Part shown: positions 15,889 through 24,867 of the stretch, piece after piece
Numbering within the stretch: the stretch's first letter is position 1
Layout of the letters: each line of letters begins with the position of its first letter
NCBI RefSeq assembly: GCF_021601625.1
Contig: NZ_BQHR01000007.1
Span: 186,001 to 250,000 of the forward strand
Length of the DNA: 64,000 nucleotides
Reading direction: 5' to 3'
DNA from: Pseudomonas paraglycinae
Lineage (GTDB): Bacteria > Pseudomonadota > Gammaproteobacteria > Pseudomonadales > Pseudomonadaceae
Made by a program: the position numbers and the translations under genes
The notes under the pieces: generated by a model
Seen by the model: the letters and a program-made list of their open reading frames with translations, nothing else
Database searches by the model: none
What the model was told of the DNA's origin: nothing

Positions 15889-16055
15889 GGCGTTTTTTCT
15901 TGGATGACATGGTGAGCCGCATACTACGGCCGATTTCCCAAGGATAGTAAAGTGGCGCCGATTGTCACTGGCCGACGCCATTGATCACTCTAGACTCAAA
16001 TAAGCTACCCGCCGAACAACTTGCAATCAGAACAATAACCACAGAGATCGCAGTC

Positions 16056-16367
16056 GTGGAAACCATCAAGCATTTCAACAGCTTCGCCGAGTTCTATCCG
16101 TATTACCTCAGCGAGCACGGCAACAGCACCTGCCGTCGCCTGCATTTCATCGGCACGACGCTGGTGATCTTCATTCTCGCCCTGACCATCGCCAAGGGCG
16201 CCTGGCTGCTTTTACTTGCGTTGCCGCTGGCGGGCTACAGCTTTGCCTGGGTCGGTCATTTCTTTTTCGAGAAAAACCGCCCGGCCACCTTCCAGCACCC
16301 GTTCTACAGCCTGCTCGGCGACTTCGTCATGTACCGCGACATGATCCTGGGCCGCGTGCCGTTCTAG
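16056..16367 (+). CDS. Mpo1-like / DUF962 membrane protein
   Basis: The 103-residue protein begins METIKHFNSFAEFYPYYLSEHGNSTCRRLHF, the DUF962 signature with conserved His residues, followed by two hydrophobic helices and GHFFFEKNRPATFQHP. Yeast Mpo1 is an Fe(II) dioxygenase acting on 2-hydroxy fatty acids; the conserved HxxG, H and NxPATxxHP residues are present, so a related activity is possible. I chose GTG 16056; the open frame upstream lacks this family pattern. It is 23 bp upstream of the HD-domain gene on the same strand. Confidence 0.82.
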   Translation: METIKHFNSFAEFYPYYLSEHGNSTCRRLHFIGTTLVIFILALTIAKGAWLLLLALPLAGYSFAWVGHFFFEKNRPATFQHPFYSLLGDFVMYRDMILGRVPF

Positions 16368-16390
16368 AAATTCCGACAAGAGGACTGCCG

Positions 16391-16981
16391 ATGAATGCCA
16401 CTGCCCGTTTCACCCACATGAAGGACGGCACACAGGACGACTGGGCGATCATTGCGGCGGATTTCAGCGCCTACGCCCGTCAGTTGCCGGGCCGGATCAT
16501 GGCCCACCTGAAACTGCTCGAAGGCGATTTCGGCGGTTTCCCGGTGGATCGCCTGACCCACTCGCTGCAAACCGCCACCCGCGCCTTTCGCGACGGCCGC
16601 GACGAGGAATACGTGGTCTGCGCCCTGCTCCACGACATCGGCGACACCCTCGGTTCCTACAATCACCCGGACATCGCCGCCGCCATCCTCAAGCCGTTCG
16701 TCAGCGCCGAGAACCTGTGGATGGTGGAAAAGCACGGGATCTTCCAGGGCTACTACTTCTTCCATCACCTGGGCATGGATCGGCACCTGCGCGAGCAATT
16801 CAGCGACCACCCGCAGTTTCTGGCGACCGCGGAGTTCTGCGCCAAATATGACGCGGCAGCGTTCGACCCCGAGTACGACACCCTGCCGCTGAGCTTCTTC
16901 GAGCCGATGATGGAAAGGCTGTTCGCCCAGCCGAAGAACTCGATCTACAAAGCGGCGATGGAAGAGCACAGCCCGGCCTGA
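16391..16981 (+). CDS. HD-domain protein (PhnZ-like)
   Basis: The 196-residue protein has an HD core: LTHSLQTATRAF, then ALLHDIGDTLGSYNHPD and a further His in FFHHLGMDRHL. The arrangement H…HD…H/D resembles the PhnZ-like HD oxygenases and phosphonate-associated HDIG proteins rather than nucleotide phosphohydrolases, but no phosphonate genes are nearby. It probably forms an operon with the Mpo1-like gene upstream; both families include non-haem diiron or iron enzymes, so a joint lipid or small-molecule oxidation role is conceivable, not shown. Confidence 0.75.
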   Translation: MNATARFTHMKDGTQDDWAIIAADFSAYARQLPGRIMAHLKLLEGDFGGFPVDRLTHSLQTATRAFRDGRDEEYVVCALLHDIGDTLGSYNHPDIAAAILKPFVSAENLWMVEKHGIFQGYYFFHHLGMDRHLREQFSDHPQFLATAEFCAKYDAAAFDPEYDTLPLSFFEPMMERLFAQPKNSIYKAAMEEHSPA

Positions 16982-16995
16982 GTTGACTTGAAAAC

Positions 16996-17811
16996 TCAGG
17001 CCAGCTCGGCCACCTTCGCCGCTTTCAATTCCGCTTCCCGCGCCTGCGCATCGGCCAGGCGATACAGCTCGATCGTGCCGTCCCAGTGCTCGATCAGCGC
17101 CGTGCATGACTCCACCCAGTCGCCGCAGTTGAGGTAATCCACCTCGCCGACCTTGCGGATCTCGGCGTGGTGGATGTGCCCGCAGACCACACCGTGCAAC
17201 TCGCGCTTCACGCATTCATGGGCGATGGCTTCTTCGAAGTCGCTGATGAAGCTGACCGCCGTCTTCACCTTGTGCTTGAGATAGGCCGACAGCGACCAGT
17301 AGCCATAACCGTATTTCGCCCGCCAGTGATTGAGCCAGCGGTTGAGGGTCAGGGTGAACTCGTAGGCTGAATCGCCAAGGAACGCGAGCCAGCGGTGATA
17401 GCGGGTGATCACGTCGAACTGGTCACCGTGAATCACCAGCAGATGCCGGCCATCGGCGGTGACGTGCACCGCCTCGTCGACCAGCTGGATATTGCCCAGA
17501 ATCAGTTTTGAATAGCGGCGCAGGAATTCGTCATGGTTACCGGTGACGTAGATCACCTCGGTGCCGCGCTTGCTCATGGTCAGCAAACGGCGGATCACGT
17601 TGGTGTGCGCCTGCGGCCAGTACATGCCGCCGCGCAGTTTCCAGCCGTCGATGATGTCGCCGACCAGGTAGATCTTGTCGGCGTGATAGCCCTTGAGAAA
17701 TTGCGACAGATGCTCGGCCTGGCAATCCCGCGTGCCCAGGTGCACGTCGGAGATCCACAGGGTGCGAACCCGTTGTTTACGGCTGGGTCTGGCGAGCTCG
17801 GCGCTGGTCAT
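16996..17811 (-). CDS. Calcineurin-like phosphoesterase, LpxH-like
   Basis: The 271-residue metallophosphoesterase shows WISDVHLGTRDCQAEHL, LVGDIIDGWKLRG, VTGNHDEFLRRY, VIHGDQFD and CGHIHHAE, the five metal-binding motifs of the family in order. This subgroup resembles UDP-2,3-diacylglucosamine hydrolase LpxH but is distinct from the canonical lpxH, so substrate remains open. I chose ATG 17811 (MTSAELARPSRK); the frame runs much further upstream, but that extension is antisense to the neighbouring AraC and exporter genes and is not coding. Confidence 0.85.
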   Translation of the reverse strand: MTSAELARPSRKQRVRTLWISDVHLGTRDCQAEHLSQFLKGYHADKIYLVGDIIDGWKLRGGMYWPQAHTNVIRRLLTMSKRGTEVIYVTGNHDEFLRRYSKLILGNIQLVDEAVHVTADGRHLLVIHGDQFDVITRYHRWLAFLGDSAYEFTLTLNRWLNHWRAKYGYGYWSLSAYLKHKVKTAVSFISDFEEAIAHECVKRELHGVVCGHIHHAEIRKVGEVDYLNCGDWVESCTALIEHWDGTIELYRLADAQAREAELKAAKVAELA

Positions 17812-17943
17812 GGGCAACCCTCTGCGATGTTTTCGCCACTCTGCGCGCGCCCGGTTAATCGACCATGACAGGTATGCGTCAGTCGTGTGACAAACGCGTC
17901 GCCCCTGCGCCGGTGTAGACTGGCGGCTCGCCCGGAGACCGCC

Positions 17944-18708
17944 ATGCAACCGATCCTGACCCTGCGCCATTACAGCCACGACCTGATCGCCCACAGCCAC
18001 GACCACGCGCAACTGGTGTTCGGCCTGTCCGGCGCGCTGGATTTCGAAGTCGAAGGGCGTGGCAGCCAGGTATTGCAGCAGAGCTTCGTGGTGATCCCCG
18101 CCGGCGCGCATCACGCGTGCGGCAGTCCCAAGGGCAGCCGCTGTCTGGTGCTGGATGTGCCCGACGAGCAATGGCTGACGCGCTCGTTGGGTAATCACGC
18201 CGATGCCAGCCGCCGTCTGCTGGATAACGCCGCGCGGTTGTCGCTGGATGCCGGGCAAGGTCAATTGGTCAGCTGGCTGGCGAACAGTCCGGTTGACGAT
18301 CCGCTGATTGCGCAACAGGGCGCGGTGTTGCTGCTGGCGAGCCTGAACCACGTGCCACCCGCCGAAATCGTCGCGCGCCGCCTGCCCTACGCGGCACTCG
18401 ACGCGCACATCGAGCAGTACGCGGCCTATCCGCTGCAAGTCGCGGATCTGGCGCGCGTCGCCGGATTGTCCAGCGCCCGGTTGCATGCGCGGTTCGTCAC
18501 CGAATGCGGGCAGACACCGATGGACTACATTCGCAGTCGCCGGCTGCACAAAGCCGTCACGCTGTTGCGCAACACCACGCTGCCCATCGGTGAAGTGGCC
18601 AGCCGTGTCGGCTACAACTCGCAAAGCGCATTTTCGGCCGCCGTCCTGCGTGAGTTCGGCACCTCTCCTACACAATTGCGACGCGAGGCTGACGACAAAA
18701 GTCGATAG
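17944..18708 (+). CDS. AraC-family regulator with N-terminal cupin
   Basis: The 254-residue protein has a cupin-like sensor domain (residues 1–110: HYSHDLIAHSHDHAQLVFGLSG) and a C-terminal double helix-turn-helix (LQVADLARVAGLSSARLHARF and IGEVASRVGYNSQSAFSAAV). It is transcribed towards the DMT exporter 72 bp downstream, whose expression it may control, a common arrangement for exporter regulators. ATG 17944 was chosen by fit to the cupin start. Confidence 0.85.
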   Translation: MQPILTLRHYSHDLIAHSHDHAQLVFGLSGALDFEVEGRGSQVLQQSFVVIPAGAHHACGSPKGSRCLVLDVPDEQWLTRSLGNHADASRRLLDNAARLSLDAGQGQLVSWLANSPVDDPLIAQQGAVLLLASLNHVPPAEIVARRLPYAALDAHIEQYAAYPLQVADLARVAGLSSARLHARFVTECGQTPMDYIRSRRLHKAVTLLRNTTLPIGEVASRVGYNSQSAFSAAVLREFGTSPTQLRREADDKSR

Positions 18709-18780
18709 CCTGCCGACAGACTTTTGCGTCGTGACACGCTTCAATGTGTGTCTGTAATGGTGTTTGGAAAAAGGACTGCA

Positions 18781-19674
18781 ATGACTCCCCGTACCGCCCT
18801 CGGCGCCCTGCATATCGGCGCACTGATGTTCGGCCTGACCGGCGTTTTCGGCAAACTCGCGGCCGCAACGCCTGCCGTCATCGTGTTCGGACGCGCCGCG
18901 TTTGCCGTGCTGGCCCTGGCGTTTTTCGCCCGCTTCGCCCAACAGGGCGGTTGGCAGAAACTGCAGGCCGTGGACTGGCGGCGACTGGCCCTGAGCGGCG
19001 TGCTGCTGGCCGGACACTGGGTGAGTTTCTTCATTGCGGTCAAGGTCGCGGGCGTCGCCATTGCGACCTTGGGTTTCGCCAGTTTCCCGGCCTTCACGGT
19101 GATCCTCGAAGGGCTGATCTTCCGCGAACGCATCCGCATCAATGAAATCGTCCTCGTGGCGCTGGTCAGTGTCGGACTGGTGCTGGTGACCCCCGCCTTC
19201 GATCTGGCCAGCGGCGCGACCACCGGCCTGCTCTGGGCGATTCTGTCCGGCCTGCTGTTTTCCCTGTTGTCCCTGACCAACCGCGCCAGCTCCGGGCGCA
19301 TCCCGGCGGTGCAGGCGGCGCTGTGTCAGAACGTGGTGGTGGCGTTGTGTCTGCTGCCGGTGGCGGCGCCGCAGCTGAGCGAAGTGCGTGCCATCGACTG
19401 GTTGTGGATCGGTCTGCTCGGGGTGTTCTGCACCGGCGTCGCCCACAGCCTGTTCGTCGCCAGCCTCGCGGTAATCAAGGCGCGCACCGCCGCGGTGGTG
19501 TTCGCCATGGAGCCGGTGTACGGGATTACCGTGGCCTGGCTGCTGTTCGATGAAGATCCGACCCTGCGCATGTTGATCGGCGGCGCGCTGATCATTGTTG
19601 CGATCGTGGTGTCGAGCCGGATGTCAGGCAGCAACGACAAGAAAACCGTCGCGGCCGAGGCAGCCTCTCACTGA
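18781..19674 (+). CDS. EamA-family (DMT) exporter
   Basis: The 297-residue protein has ten hydrophobic helices in two EamA halves, with MFGLTGVFGKLAA near the N-terminus and AVVFAMEPVYGITVAWLLFDE in the second half, typical of RhaT/YdcZ-like drug or metabolite exporters. ATG 18781 has AAAAGGACTGCA upstream, a clear ribosome-binding site. Substrate unknown. The 3' end overlaps the SelW-like gene on the opposite strand by 7 bp. Confidence 0.88.
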   Translation: MTPRTALGALHIGALMFGLTGVFGKLAAATPAVIVFGRAAFAVLALAFFARFAQQGGWQKLQAVDWRRLALSGVLLAGHWVSFFIAVKVAGVAIATLGFASFPAFTVILEGLIFRERIRINEIVLVALVSVGLVLVTPAFDLASGATTGLLWAILSGLLFSLLSLTNRASSGRIPAVQAALCQNVVVALCLLPVAAPQLSEVRAIDWLWIGLLGVFCTGVAHSLFVASLAVIKARTAAVVFAMEPVYGITVAWLLFDEDPTLRMLIGGALIIVAIVVSSRMSGSNDKKTVAAEAASH

Positions 19675-19955
19675 GTACGGTCGTTGTGGCCGAGGTCGCG
19701 GTCAGGGTCGATCTGGTCGCGCACCCGCTGCTTGAGCACCTTGGCCTCCGGGAAACCGCCGTCGGCCTTGCGTTCCCAGATCTGCACGTCGTTGCAGGTG
19801 ATGTGGAATATCCCGCCGGTGCCCGGCACCAGTGACACTTTGCCTAAATCGTCGCCGAAGGTGCTGAGCAGCTCTTGCGCCAGCCATGCGGCGCGCAACA
19901 TCCACTGGCATTGCGTGCAATAGGTAATGACGATTTCCGGTTTTGTGACGGTCAT
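19668..19955 (-). CDS. SelT/SelW/SelH-family (Rdx) protein with CxxC
   Basis: The 95-residue protein reads VTKPEIVITYCTQCQWMLRAAWLAQELLSTF, with CTQC in the loop where eukaryotic homologues have CxxU, then GTGGIFHI and FPEAKVLKQRVRD. It has a thioredoxin-like fold and presumably a thiol redox role. No selenocysteine (TGA) is used: both positions are normal Cys codons. It is divergent from plpD, 71 bp away. Confidence 0.9.
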   Translation of the reverse strand: MTVTKPEIVITYCTQCQWMLRAAWLAQELLSTFGDDLGKVSLVPGTGGIFHITCNDVQIWERKADGGFPEAKVLKQRVRDQIDPDRDLGHNDRTQ

Positions 19956-20026
19956 GATCGCTGAAACTCCTGAGCCAGAGGGCGCCGCTATAATAGCCGG
20001 CTTTATCGCTCGCCCCGAGACTCACG

Positions 20027-22216
20027 ATGCGTCGTCTTCTGATCTGCCTGTTGCTTGGTTTCCTACCGCTGTTCGTTCATGCCAGTGAGGCAACGCGCCC
20101 CAAAGTCGGCCTTGTTTTGTCCGGCGGTGCGGCCCGAGGGCTGGCGCACATCGGTGTGCTCAAGGCTCTGGAAGAACAAGGCATCAAGATCGATGCGATT
20201 GCCGGCACCAGCATGGGCGCGGTGGTCGGCGGGCTGTACGCCTCGGGCTACAAGATCGACGAGCTGGAAAAACTCGCCCTGACCATCGACTGGCAGCAGG
20301 CGCTGTCCGACGCCCCGCCCCGCGAAGACGTACCGTTCCGGCGGAAACAGGACGACCGCGACTTTCTGGTGAAACAGAAGCTGAGCTTTCGCGATGACGG
20401 CAGCCTCGGCCTGCCACTGGGCGTGATTCAGGGCCAGAACCTTGCGCTGCTGCTGGAAAGCCTGCTGGCCCACACCAGCGACACCCGGGATTTCGACAAG
20501 CTGCCGATCCCGTTCCGCGCCGTGACCACCGACATCGCCAACGGCGAAAAAGTGGTGTTCCGCAAGGGCCACCTGCCCCAGGTGATCCGCGCCAGCATGT
20601 CGATCCCGGCAGTGTTCGCTCCGGTCGAACTCGACGGCCGATTGCTGGTGGATGGCGGCATGACCGACAACATTCCACTCGATGTGGCCCGTGAAATGGG
20701 CGTCGACGTGGCCATCGTGGTCGACATCGGCACCCCGCTGCGCAACCGCAAGCAACTGCTGACCGTGGTCGATGTGCTGAACCAGTCGATCACCCTGATG
20801 ACCCGGCGCAACTCCGAAGAGCAACTGGCGACCCTGCATCCCGATGACGTGCTGATCCAGCCGCCGCTGGCCAGTTTCGGCGCCACCGACTTCGGTCGCG
20901 GCCAGGAAATGATCGACGCCGGCTACCGCGCGACCCAGGCCCTGAACGTGCGCCTCGCACGCCTCAAACCCCTGCAGTCGCAAGACGCCGAACTCAACGC
21001 CGCCCGCGCGCCGGGCCAGCGCACGCCGATCATCACCGCGATCAAGGTCGAGAACGACTCGAAAGTCGGCGATGACGTGATCCGCTACTACATCCGCCAG
21101 CACATCGGCGAACCGCTGGACCTGGGTCGTCTGCAAACCGACATGGGCACCCTGTACGGCCTCGATTACTTCGAGCAGGTGCAATACCGCGTGGTGCACA
21201 AGGGCACGGATCACACGCTGGTAATCAGCGCGCGCGGCAAACGCACCGGCACCGATTACCTGCGGGTCGGCCTCAGCCTGTCGGACGACATGCGCGGCGA
21301 CAGCGCCTTCAACCTCGGTGCCAGTTACCGCGTGAACGGCATCAACCGACTGGGTGCGGAATGGCTGACCAGGGCGCAGATCGGCGATAAACAAGAGCTG
21401 TACAGCGAGTTCTATCAGCCGCTGGACGTCGGCTCTCGCTACTTCCTGGCGCCTTATGCTTCGTTTGCCGCACAGAACGTCGACTCGGTTCTGGACAACG
21501 ATCCGATCGCCCAGTATCGCGTCGAGCGCTACGGCTTCGGCCTCAATGTTGGCCGGCAGATCGGCAACAGCGGCGAAGTGCGCTTCGGGGTTGGCGAGGC
21601 CTGGGGCAAGGCTGATGTGCGGATCGGCGATCAGGACCTGCCAAGCGAAAACTTCAACGAAGGGTTCTATGCGTTGAAGTATTCCTTCGACTCGCTGGAC
21701 AACGTCTACTACCCCCACGAAGGCGAAGACATCGGCCTGACGCTGGTGCAGTTCGAACCGAGCCTGGGCTCCGACACGCGCTACCGGCAGTGGGAGTTCA
21801 AACTGGACAAGGCCATGAGCAGTGGCCCGAATACGCTGATTCTCGGCGGTCGTTATGGTCGCACGCTGGACGATGCCAACGTGGTGACCTCCAGTTTCCA
21901 GCTCGGCGGCGCCCGGCAATTGTCCGGTTTCCGCGAAGACGCGATCTCCGGGCAGAACGTCAGTCTGATGCGTGCGGTGTATTACCGCCGCCTCACCCCG
22001 CGTTCGTACCTGCCGCTGGACTTCCCGCTGTACGCCGGCGCCTCGCTGGAACGCGGCCGGGCCTGGAACAACGACAATGTATTTGACAGCGGCTATATCA
22101 ACGCCGCCAGTGTGTTCATCGGCTTCGATACGCCGCTGGGGCCGCTGAACTTCAGCTATGGACTGAACGATGCGGATGAACAGGCGGTGTACCTGAACCT
22201 CGGCCAGACCTTCTGA
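20027..22216 (+). CDS. plpD: Type Vd autotransporter patatin-like phospholipase PlpD
   Basis: The 729-residue protein has a signal peptide (cut near residue 19), a patatin domain with oxyanion loop GGAARG (33–38), nucleophile Ser62 in GTSMG and catalytic Asp209 in VDGGMTDN, a POTRA domain near residues 330–400, and a 16-strand beta-barrel to the C-terminal Phe (YLNLGQTF). This matches P. aeruginosa PlpD, whose class A1 phospholipase is secreted by its fused Omp85-type barrel. Length (729 versus about 728) and residues suggest an intact enzyme. It stands alone; a FimV-like gene converges 6 bp downstream. Confidence 0.93.
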   Translation: MRRLLICLLLGFLPLFVHASEATRPKVGLVLSGGAARGLAHIGVLKALEEQGIKIDAIAGTSMGAVVGGLYASGYKIDELEKLALTIDWQQALSDAPPREDVPFRRKQDDRDFLVKQKLSFRDDGSLGLPLGVIQGQNLALLLESLLAHTSDTRDFDKLPIPFRAVTTDIANGEKVVFRKGHLPQVIRASMSIPAVFAPVELDGRLLVDGGMTDNIPLDVAREMGVDVAIVVDIGTPLRNRKQLLTVVDVLNQSITLMTRRNSEEQLATLHPDDVLIQPPLASFGATDFGRGQEMIDAGYRATQALNVRLARLKPLQSQDAELNAARAPGQRTPIITAIKVENDSKVGDDVIRYYIRQHIGEPLDLGRLQTDMGTLYGLDYFEQVQYRVVHKGTDHTLVISARGKRTGTDYLRVGLSLSDDMRGDSAFNLGASYRVNGINRLGAEWLTRAQIGDKQELYSEFYQPLDVGSRYFLAPYASFAAQNVDSVLDNDPIAQYRVERYGFGLNVGRQIGNSGEVRFGVGEAWGKADVRIGDQDLPSENFNEGFYALKYSFDSLDNVYYPHEGEDIGLTLVQFEPSLGSDTRYRQWEFKLDKAMSSGPNTLILGGRYGRTLDDANVVTSSFQLGGARQLSGFREDAISGQNVSLMRAVYYRRLTPRSYLPLDFPLYAGASLERGRAWNNDNVFDSGYINAASVFIGFDTPLGPLNFSYGLNDADEQAVYLNLGQTF

Positions 22217-22222
22217 CAACGG

Positions 22223-24004
22223 TCAGCGAATCCCCGCCAACAGCGTGCGCGCCGTTTGCCTGAGGGGTTCGTCGGCTTCCTTGAGCAGTTCGTTGAGCAA
22301 GGCAATGGCGCTGTCGATATCGCCGTCGTCGATGCAGGTCTGGGCCTGTTCGAGTTTGCCGGCGTTGGCGGCGTCCGAGGGTTCGGGTTCCAGAGCTTGC
22401 AGTTCCAGTGGCTCCAGTGAGAGCGATGTGCCGGGATCACCAAACTCGTTGAGAAAATCCTCGTCCAGCGGCTGTGCTTCCGGTTCGACGATCCATTCCA
22501 GCTCGGCAGTTTCGGCGTCGTCGGGCAGGGTTTCCGGCAACTCGAAATCCTGTGGCAGTACCTGCAGATCGGAGCCGAGCGTTGATGGCGCCTGTTCAGG
22601 TGCGGCAGCAGTCGGGCGAGTTTCCTCAAGATCCCAACTGGAAGCCATCGAGAGCTGATCCAGGTTCAGTTCGAAATTGTCTTCGGCCACCGGTTCCACA
22701 GGCGTGGTGGGTTCGATCGGCAGCGCGGCGATCACCGGGGCCGCCGCAACCAGAGGTGCCGCGCTGACCAGTTTCGGGTAGCGGGCGCGAATCTCCTGCA
22801 AGCGCTGATCCTCGACCCCGAGCTGGCGCAGACGGCTTTCCTGCTCGTCATAGGCCGGCGTGTCACCCTGCCGCCCCAGCACTTCAAGCAACTGCACGCC
22901 AAGGTCGATGCGCTCCGGTTCCCGCTGCAACGCATCACGCAACAAACCGGCAGCCTCGCCCATGCGTCCGTAGGCCAGATAAATGCCGACCGCTTCCAGC
23001 ACATCGCCATTGGCGTGTTCCTCACGATGTTCGACCGCACTGTGAACGGAACTCGGCTGCATCGGTTCGGCGTCGTCGACCGGGGGGTCGTTTCGTACCG
23101 GCAGGAACGGTGTCGGCGCCTCAGCCCCTTGCGCTTGCTGGCGGTGCCGACGCACATACAGCCCTGCCACCAGCAATCCCAGTACCAGTAGCAGTCCGCC
23201 GAGCAGCGGCCAGTTGAGTGAATCCTCCTGAGACTCGACCGGGGCAATGACCGGCGCAGGCGCAGGTGCAACGGGTGGGACAGGTGCCGGCGGCGCCTGT
23301 TGCACTTCAATCAGACGGGCCTGCAAATCACCGAGCTGTTTCTTGCCGTCAGCGATCAGCACTTCCTGGGCCTGAAGCTTCACGTTCAATTCATCGATGG
23401 TTTTTTGCAGTTGCTGATTCTGCACAAGGCTCGCCGCCAGTTGCTCGGCCTGCGCGTCGGCGACCGGTGTCGGTGGCTGAACAGGCGCAGCAGGTTTGGC
23501 CGGCGTGGTTGCAGACGGAGTCTCGGGGGTCGGGAATTCCGACGATTGCGCACGCGCAGTTGGCTCATCGGTGGCCGGGACAATTCCCGGTGAGCCCGGC
23601 GGGTCGATCAGCACGGTGTATTCGCGCAGCAGGTGGCCATTGGGCTGATCGAGCTGCACCAGGAAATTCAGAAAGGGTTCGTTGACCGGTTTGCTGGACG
23701 TCACCCGGATCATGTTGCGATTGCCACGCAGGATCGGGGTGAACTTGAGGTCATTGAGAAAGAACACGCGCTCGATGCCGGCGCGGCCAAACTCGTCCGC
23801 CGAGGCCAGACGAACCGTCAGTTCGTTTTCGCTGACGCCCCCGACATCCACCAGGGCGATGTCAGCCTTGAGCGGCTGATTGAGGGCTGAATGCACGGTG
23901 ATGTCACCGAGCCCCAGCGCCAATGACGCGGTGGACCAGGTGAGAACACCGGCCACCAACAGCGAGTTGGCGCAACGCAGTACCACGTGCCGACTTCCGA
24001 GCAT
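22223..24004 (-). CDS. FimV-like protein without LysM motif
   Basis: The 593-residue protein has a signal peptide, a FimV N-terminal domain (LGDITVHSALNQPLKADIAL, residues 30–145), a Pro/Ala-rich linker with a coiled coil (200–245), one membrane helix (PLLGGLLLVLGLLVAGLYV, about 275–293), and a cytoplasmic acidic region ending in a TPR-like FimV C-terminal motif (LEQAQTCIDDGDIDSAIALLNELL). FimV proper is polar, has LysM and controls type IV pili; here LysM is absent and the protein is shorter. Of two nearby ATGs, 24004 was chosen because AAGGG is 6 nt upstream; for ATG 24010 the spacing would be zero. Confidence 0.8.
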   Translation of the reverse strand: MLGSRHVVLRCANSLLVAGVLTWSTASLALGLGDITVHSALNQPLKADIALVDVGGVSENELTVRLASADEFGRAGIERVFFLNDLKFTPILRGNRNMIRVTSSKPVNEPFLNFLVQLDQPNGHLLREYTVLIDPPGSPGIVPATDEPTARAQSSEFPTPETPSATTPAKPAAPVQPPTPVADAQAEQLAASLVQNQQLQKTIDELNVKLQAQEVLIADGKKQLGDLQARLIEVQQAPPAPVPPVAPAPAPVIAPVESQEDSLNWPLLGGLLLVLGLLVAGLYVRRHRQQAQGAEAPTPFLPVRNDPPVDDAEPMQPSSVHSAVEHREEHANGDVLEAVGIYLAYGRMGEAAGLLRDALQREPERIDLGVQLLEVLGRQGDTPAYDEQESRLRQLGVEDQRLQEIRARYPKLVSAAPLVAAAPVIAALPIEPTTPVEPVAEDNFELNLDQLSMASSWDLEETRPTAAAPEQAPSTLGSDLQVLPQDFELPETLPDDAETAELEWIVEPEAQPLDEDFLNEFGDPGTSLSLEPLELQALEPEPSDAANAGKLEQAQTCIDDGDIDSAIALLNELLKEADEPLRQTARTLLAGIR

Positions 24005-24131
24005 GAGCATCCCTTAAATAAGCAAAACCGACTTCTATGCGTTCGCACATCCGGTACGAACACGATATTGCCCAGTAGTTCTTATAGTCCGCCCAGCGCG
24101 ATCTCTCAAAAAAACGGCACGCGGTTATGCC

Positions 24132-24566
24132 TCAAGACTTTTCCAGGTTGGCCAGAATGTGCCCGTGAACCCGCATGCACACCTTCAGATCCGCCTCGTC
24201 GACGCCTTCAAACAATTCCTTGCGCAGTTGTGTAGCGATGGTTTCGATCTGTTCGATCAGCGGCAGCGCCGGTGAGCACAGCACGATTTTTTTCGCCCGG
24301 CGGTCTTCCATCACGGACTGGCGTTGCACCAGGCCCTGGCTTTCCAGGCTGTCGAGCAGACGGGCCAGGGTCGGCCCTTCGACGCCGACGCTTTGCGCCA
24401 GCTCCCGCTGGGTCGGCGCCTCTTCGAAACGCGCCAGATGCAGCAGCACCAGCCAGCGTGCCTGGGACAAGCCCAGACCGGCCAGCCGGCGATCCAGTTC
24501 GGCACGCCAGCCACGAGACATCTGGGCCAATTGCATGCCAAAACGGTGTTGATCGGTTAACGGCAT
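24132..24566 (-). CDS. MarR-family transcriptional regulator
   Basis: The 144-residue protein has the MarR winged-helix fold: LSQARWLVLLHLARFEEAPTQRELAQSVGVEGPTLARLLDSLESQGLVQR and the basic wing VMEDRRAKKIVL. It resembles the SlyA/HosA group. It stands alone between a FimV-like gene and a repeat, with an AT-rich promoter (24575–24625) that contains candidate operator palindromes, so autoregulation is likely. Ligand and targets are not evident. Confidence 0.88.
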   Translation of the reverse strand: MPLTDQHRFGMQLAQMSRGWRAELDRRLAGLGLSQARWLVLLHLARFEEAPTQRELAQSVGVEGPTLARLLDSLESQGLVQRQSVMEDRRAKKIVLCSPALPLIEQIETIATQLRKELFEGVDEADLKVCMRVHGHILANLEKS

Positions 24567-24604
24567 AAAACACTCATGATTAGACTGAACAAATAGAGAA
24601 AAAC

Positions 24605-24623
24605 TAATTATTAGTCAGCTAAG
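24605..24623. promoter_or_regulatory. Candidate MarR operator
   Basis: Overlapping imperfect palindromes CTAATTATTAG (24605–24615) and TTAGTCAGCTAA (24612–24623) lie 40–57 bp upstream of the marR-type start codon, in an AT-rich stretch. MarR proteins usually bind such palindromes in their own promoters. No direct evidence. Confidence 0.35.
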
Positions 24624-24679
24624 CATGACATTTGCCTATAGGCAAGAGGGGACTTGTACTGAATCGTTACATCTGAAAA

Positions 24680-24856
24680 GCCCTCACCCTAACCCTCTCC
24701 CGGAGGGAGAGGGAACCGATTGGGGAATATTCAGGAAATACGCCGACCTGAATGCTCTATGTTGAATCCACAATCGACCCGGTATTTCAGGTCGACGTAT
24801 AGCGCAAGACAACTCGGTCGGCCCCCTCTCCTGGGGGAGAGGGCTGGGGTGAGGGG
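24680..24856. repeat. REP-like composite repeat, copy 2 of 3
   Basis: The outer arms are inverted: CCCTCACCCTAACCCTCTCC at 24681 and GGGAGAGGGCTGGGGTGAGG near 24836, each with its own small palindrome. The core carries a motif whose minus strand reads TCGACCTGAAATAC, shared with the other two copies. Its right end is 12 bp from the recQ stop codon, so it may act as recQ transcript end. Confidence 0.75.
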
Positions 24857-24867
24857 AAAGGGTCGAG

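Noticed and set aside
17812-19446. N-terminal extension of the LpxH-like phosphoesterase
   Set aside because: The frame stays open for about 540 extra codons but runs antisense through the AraC and exporter genes; the phosphoesterase motif starts right after ATG 17811.
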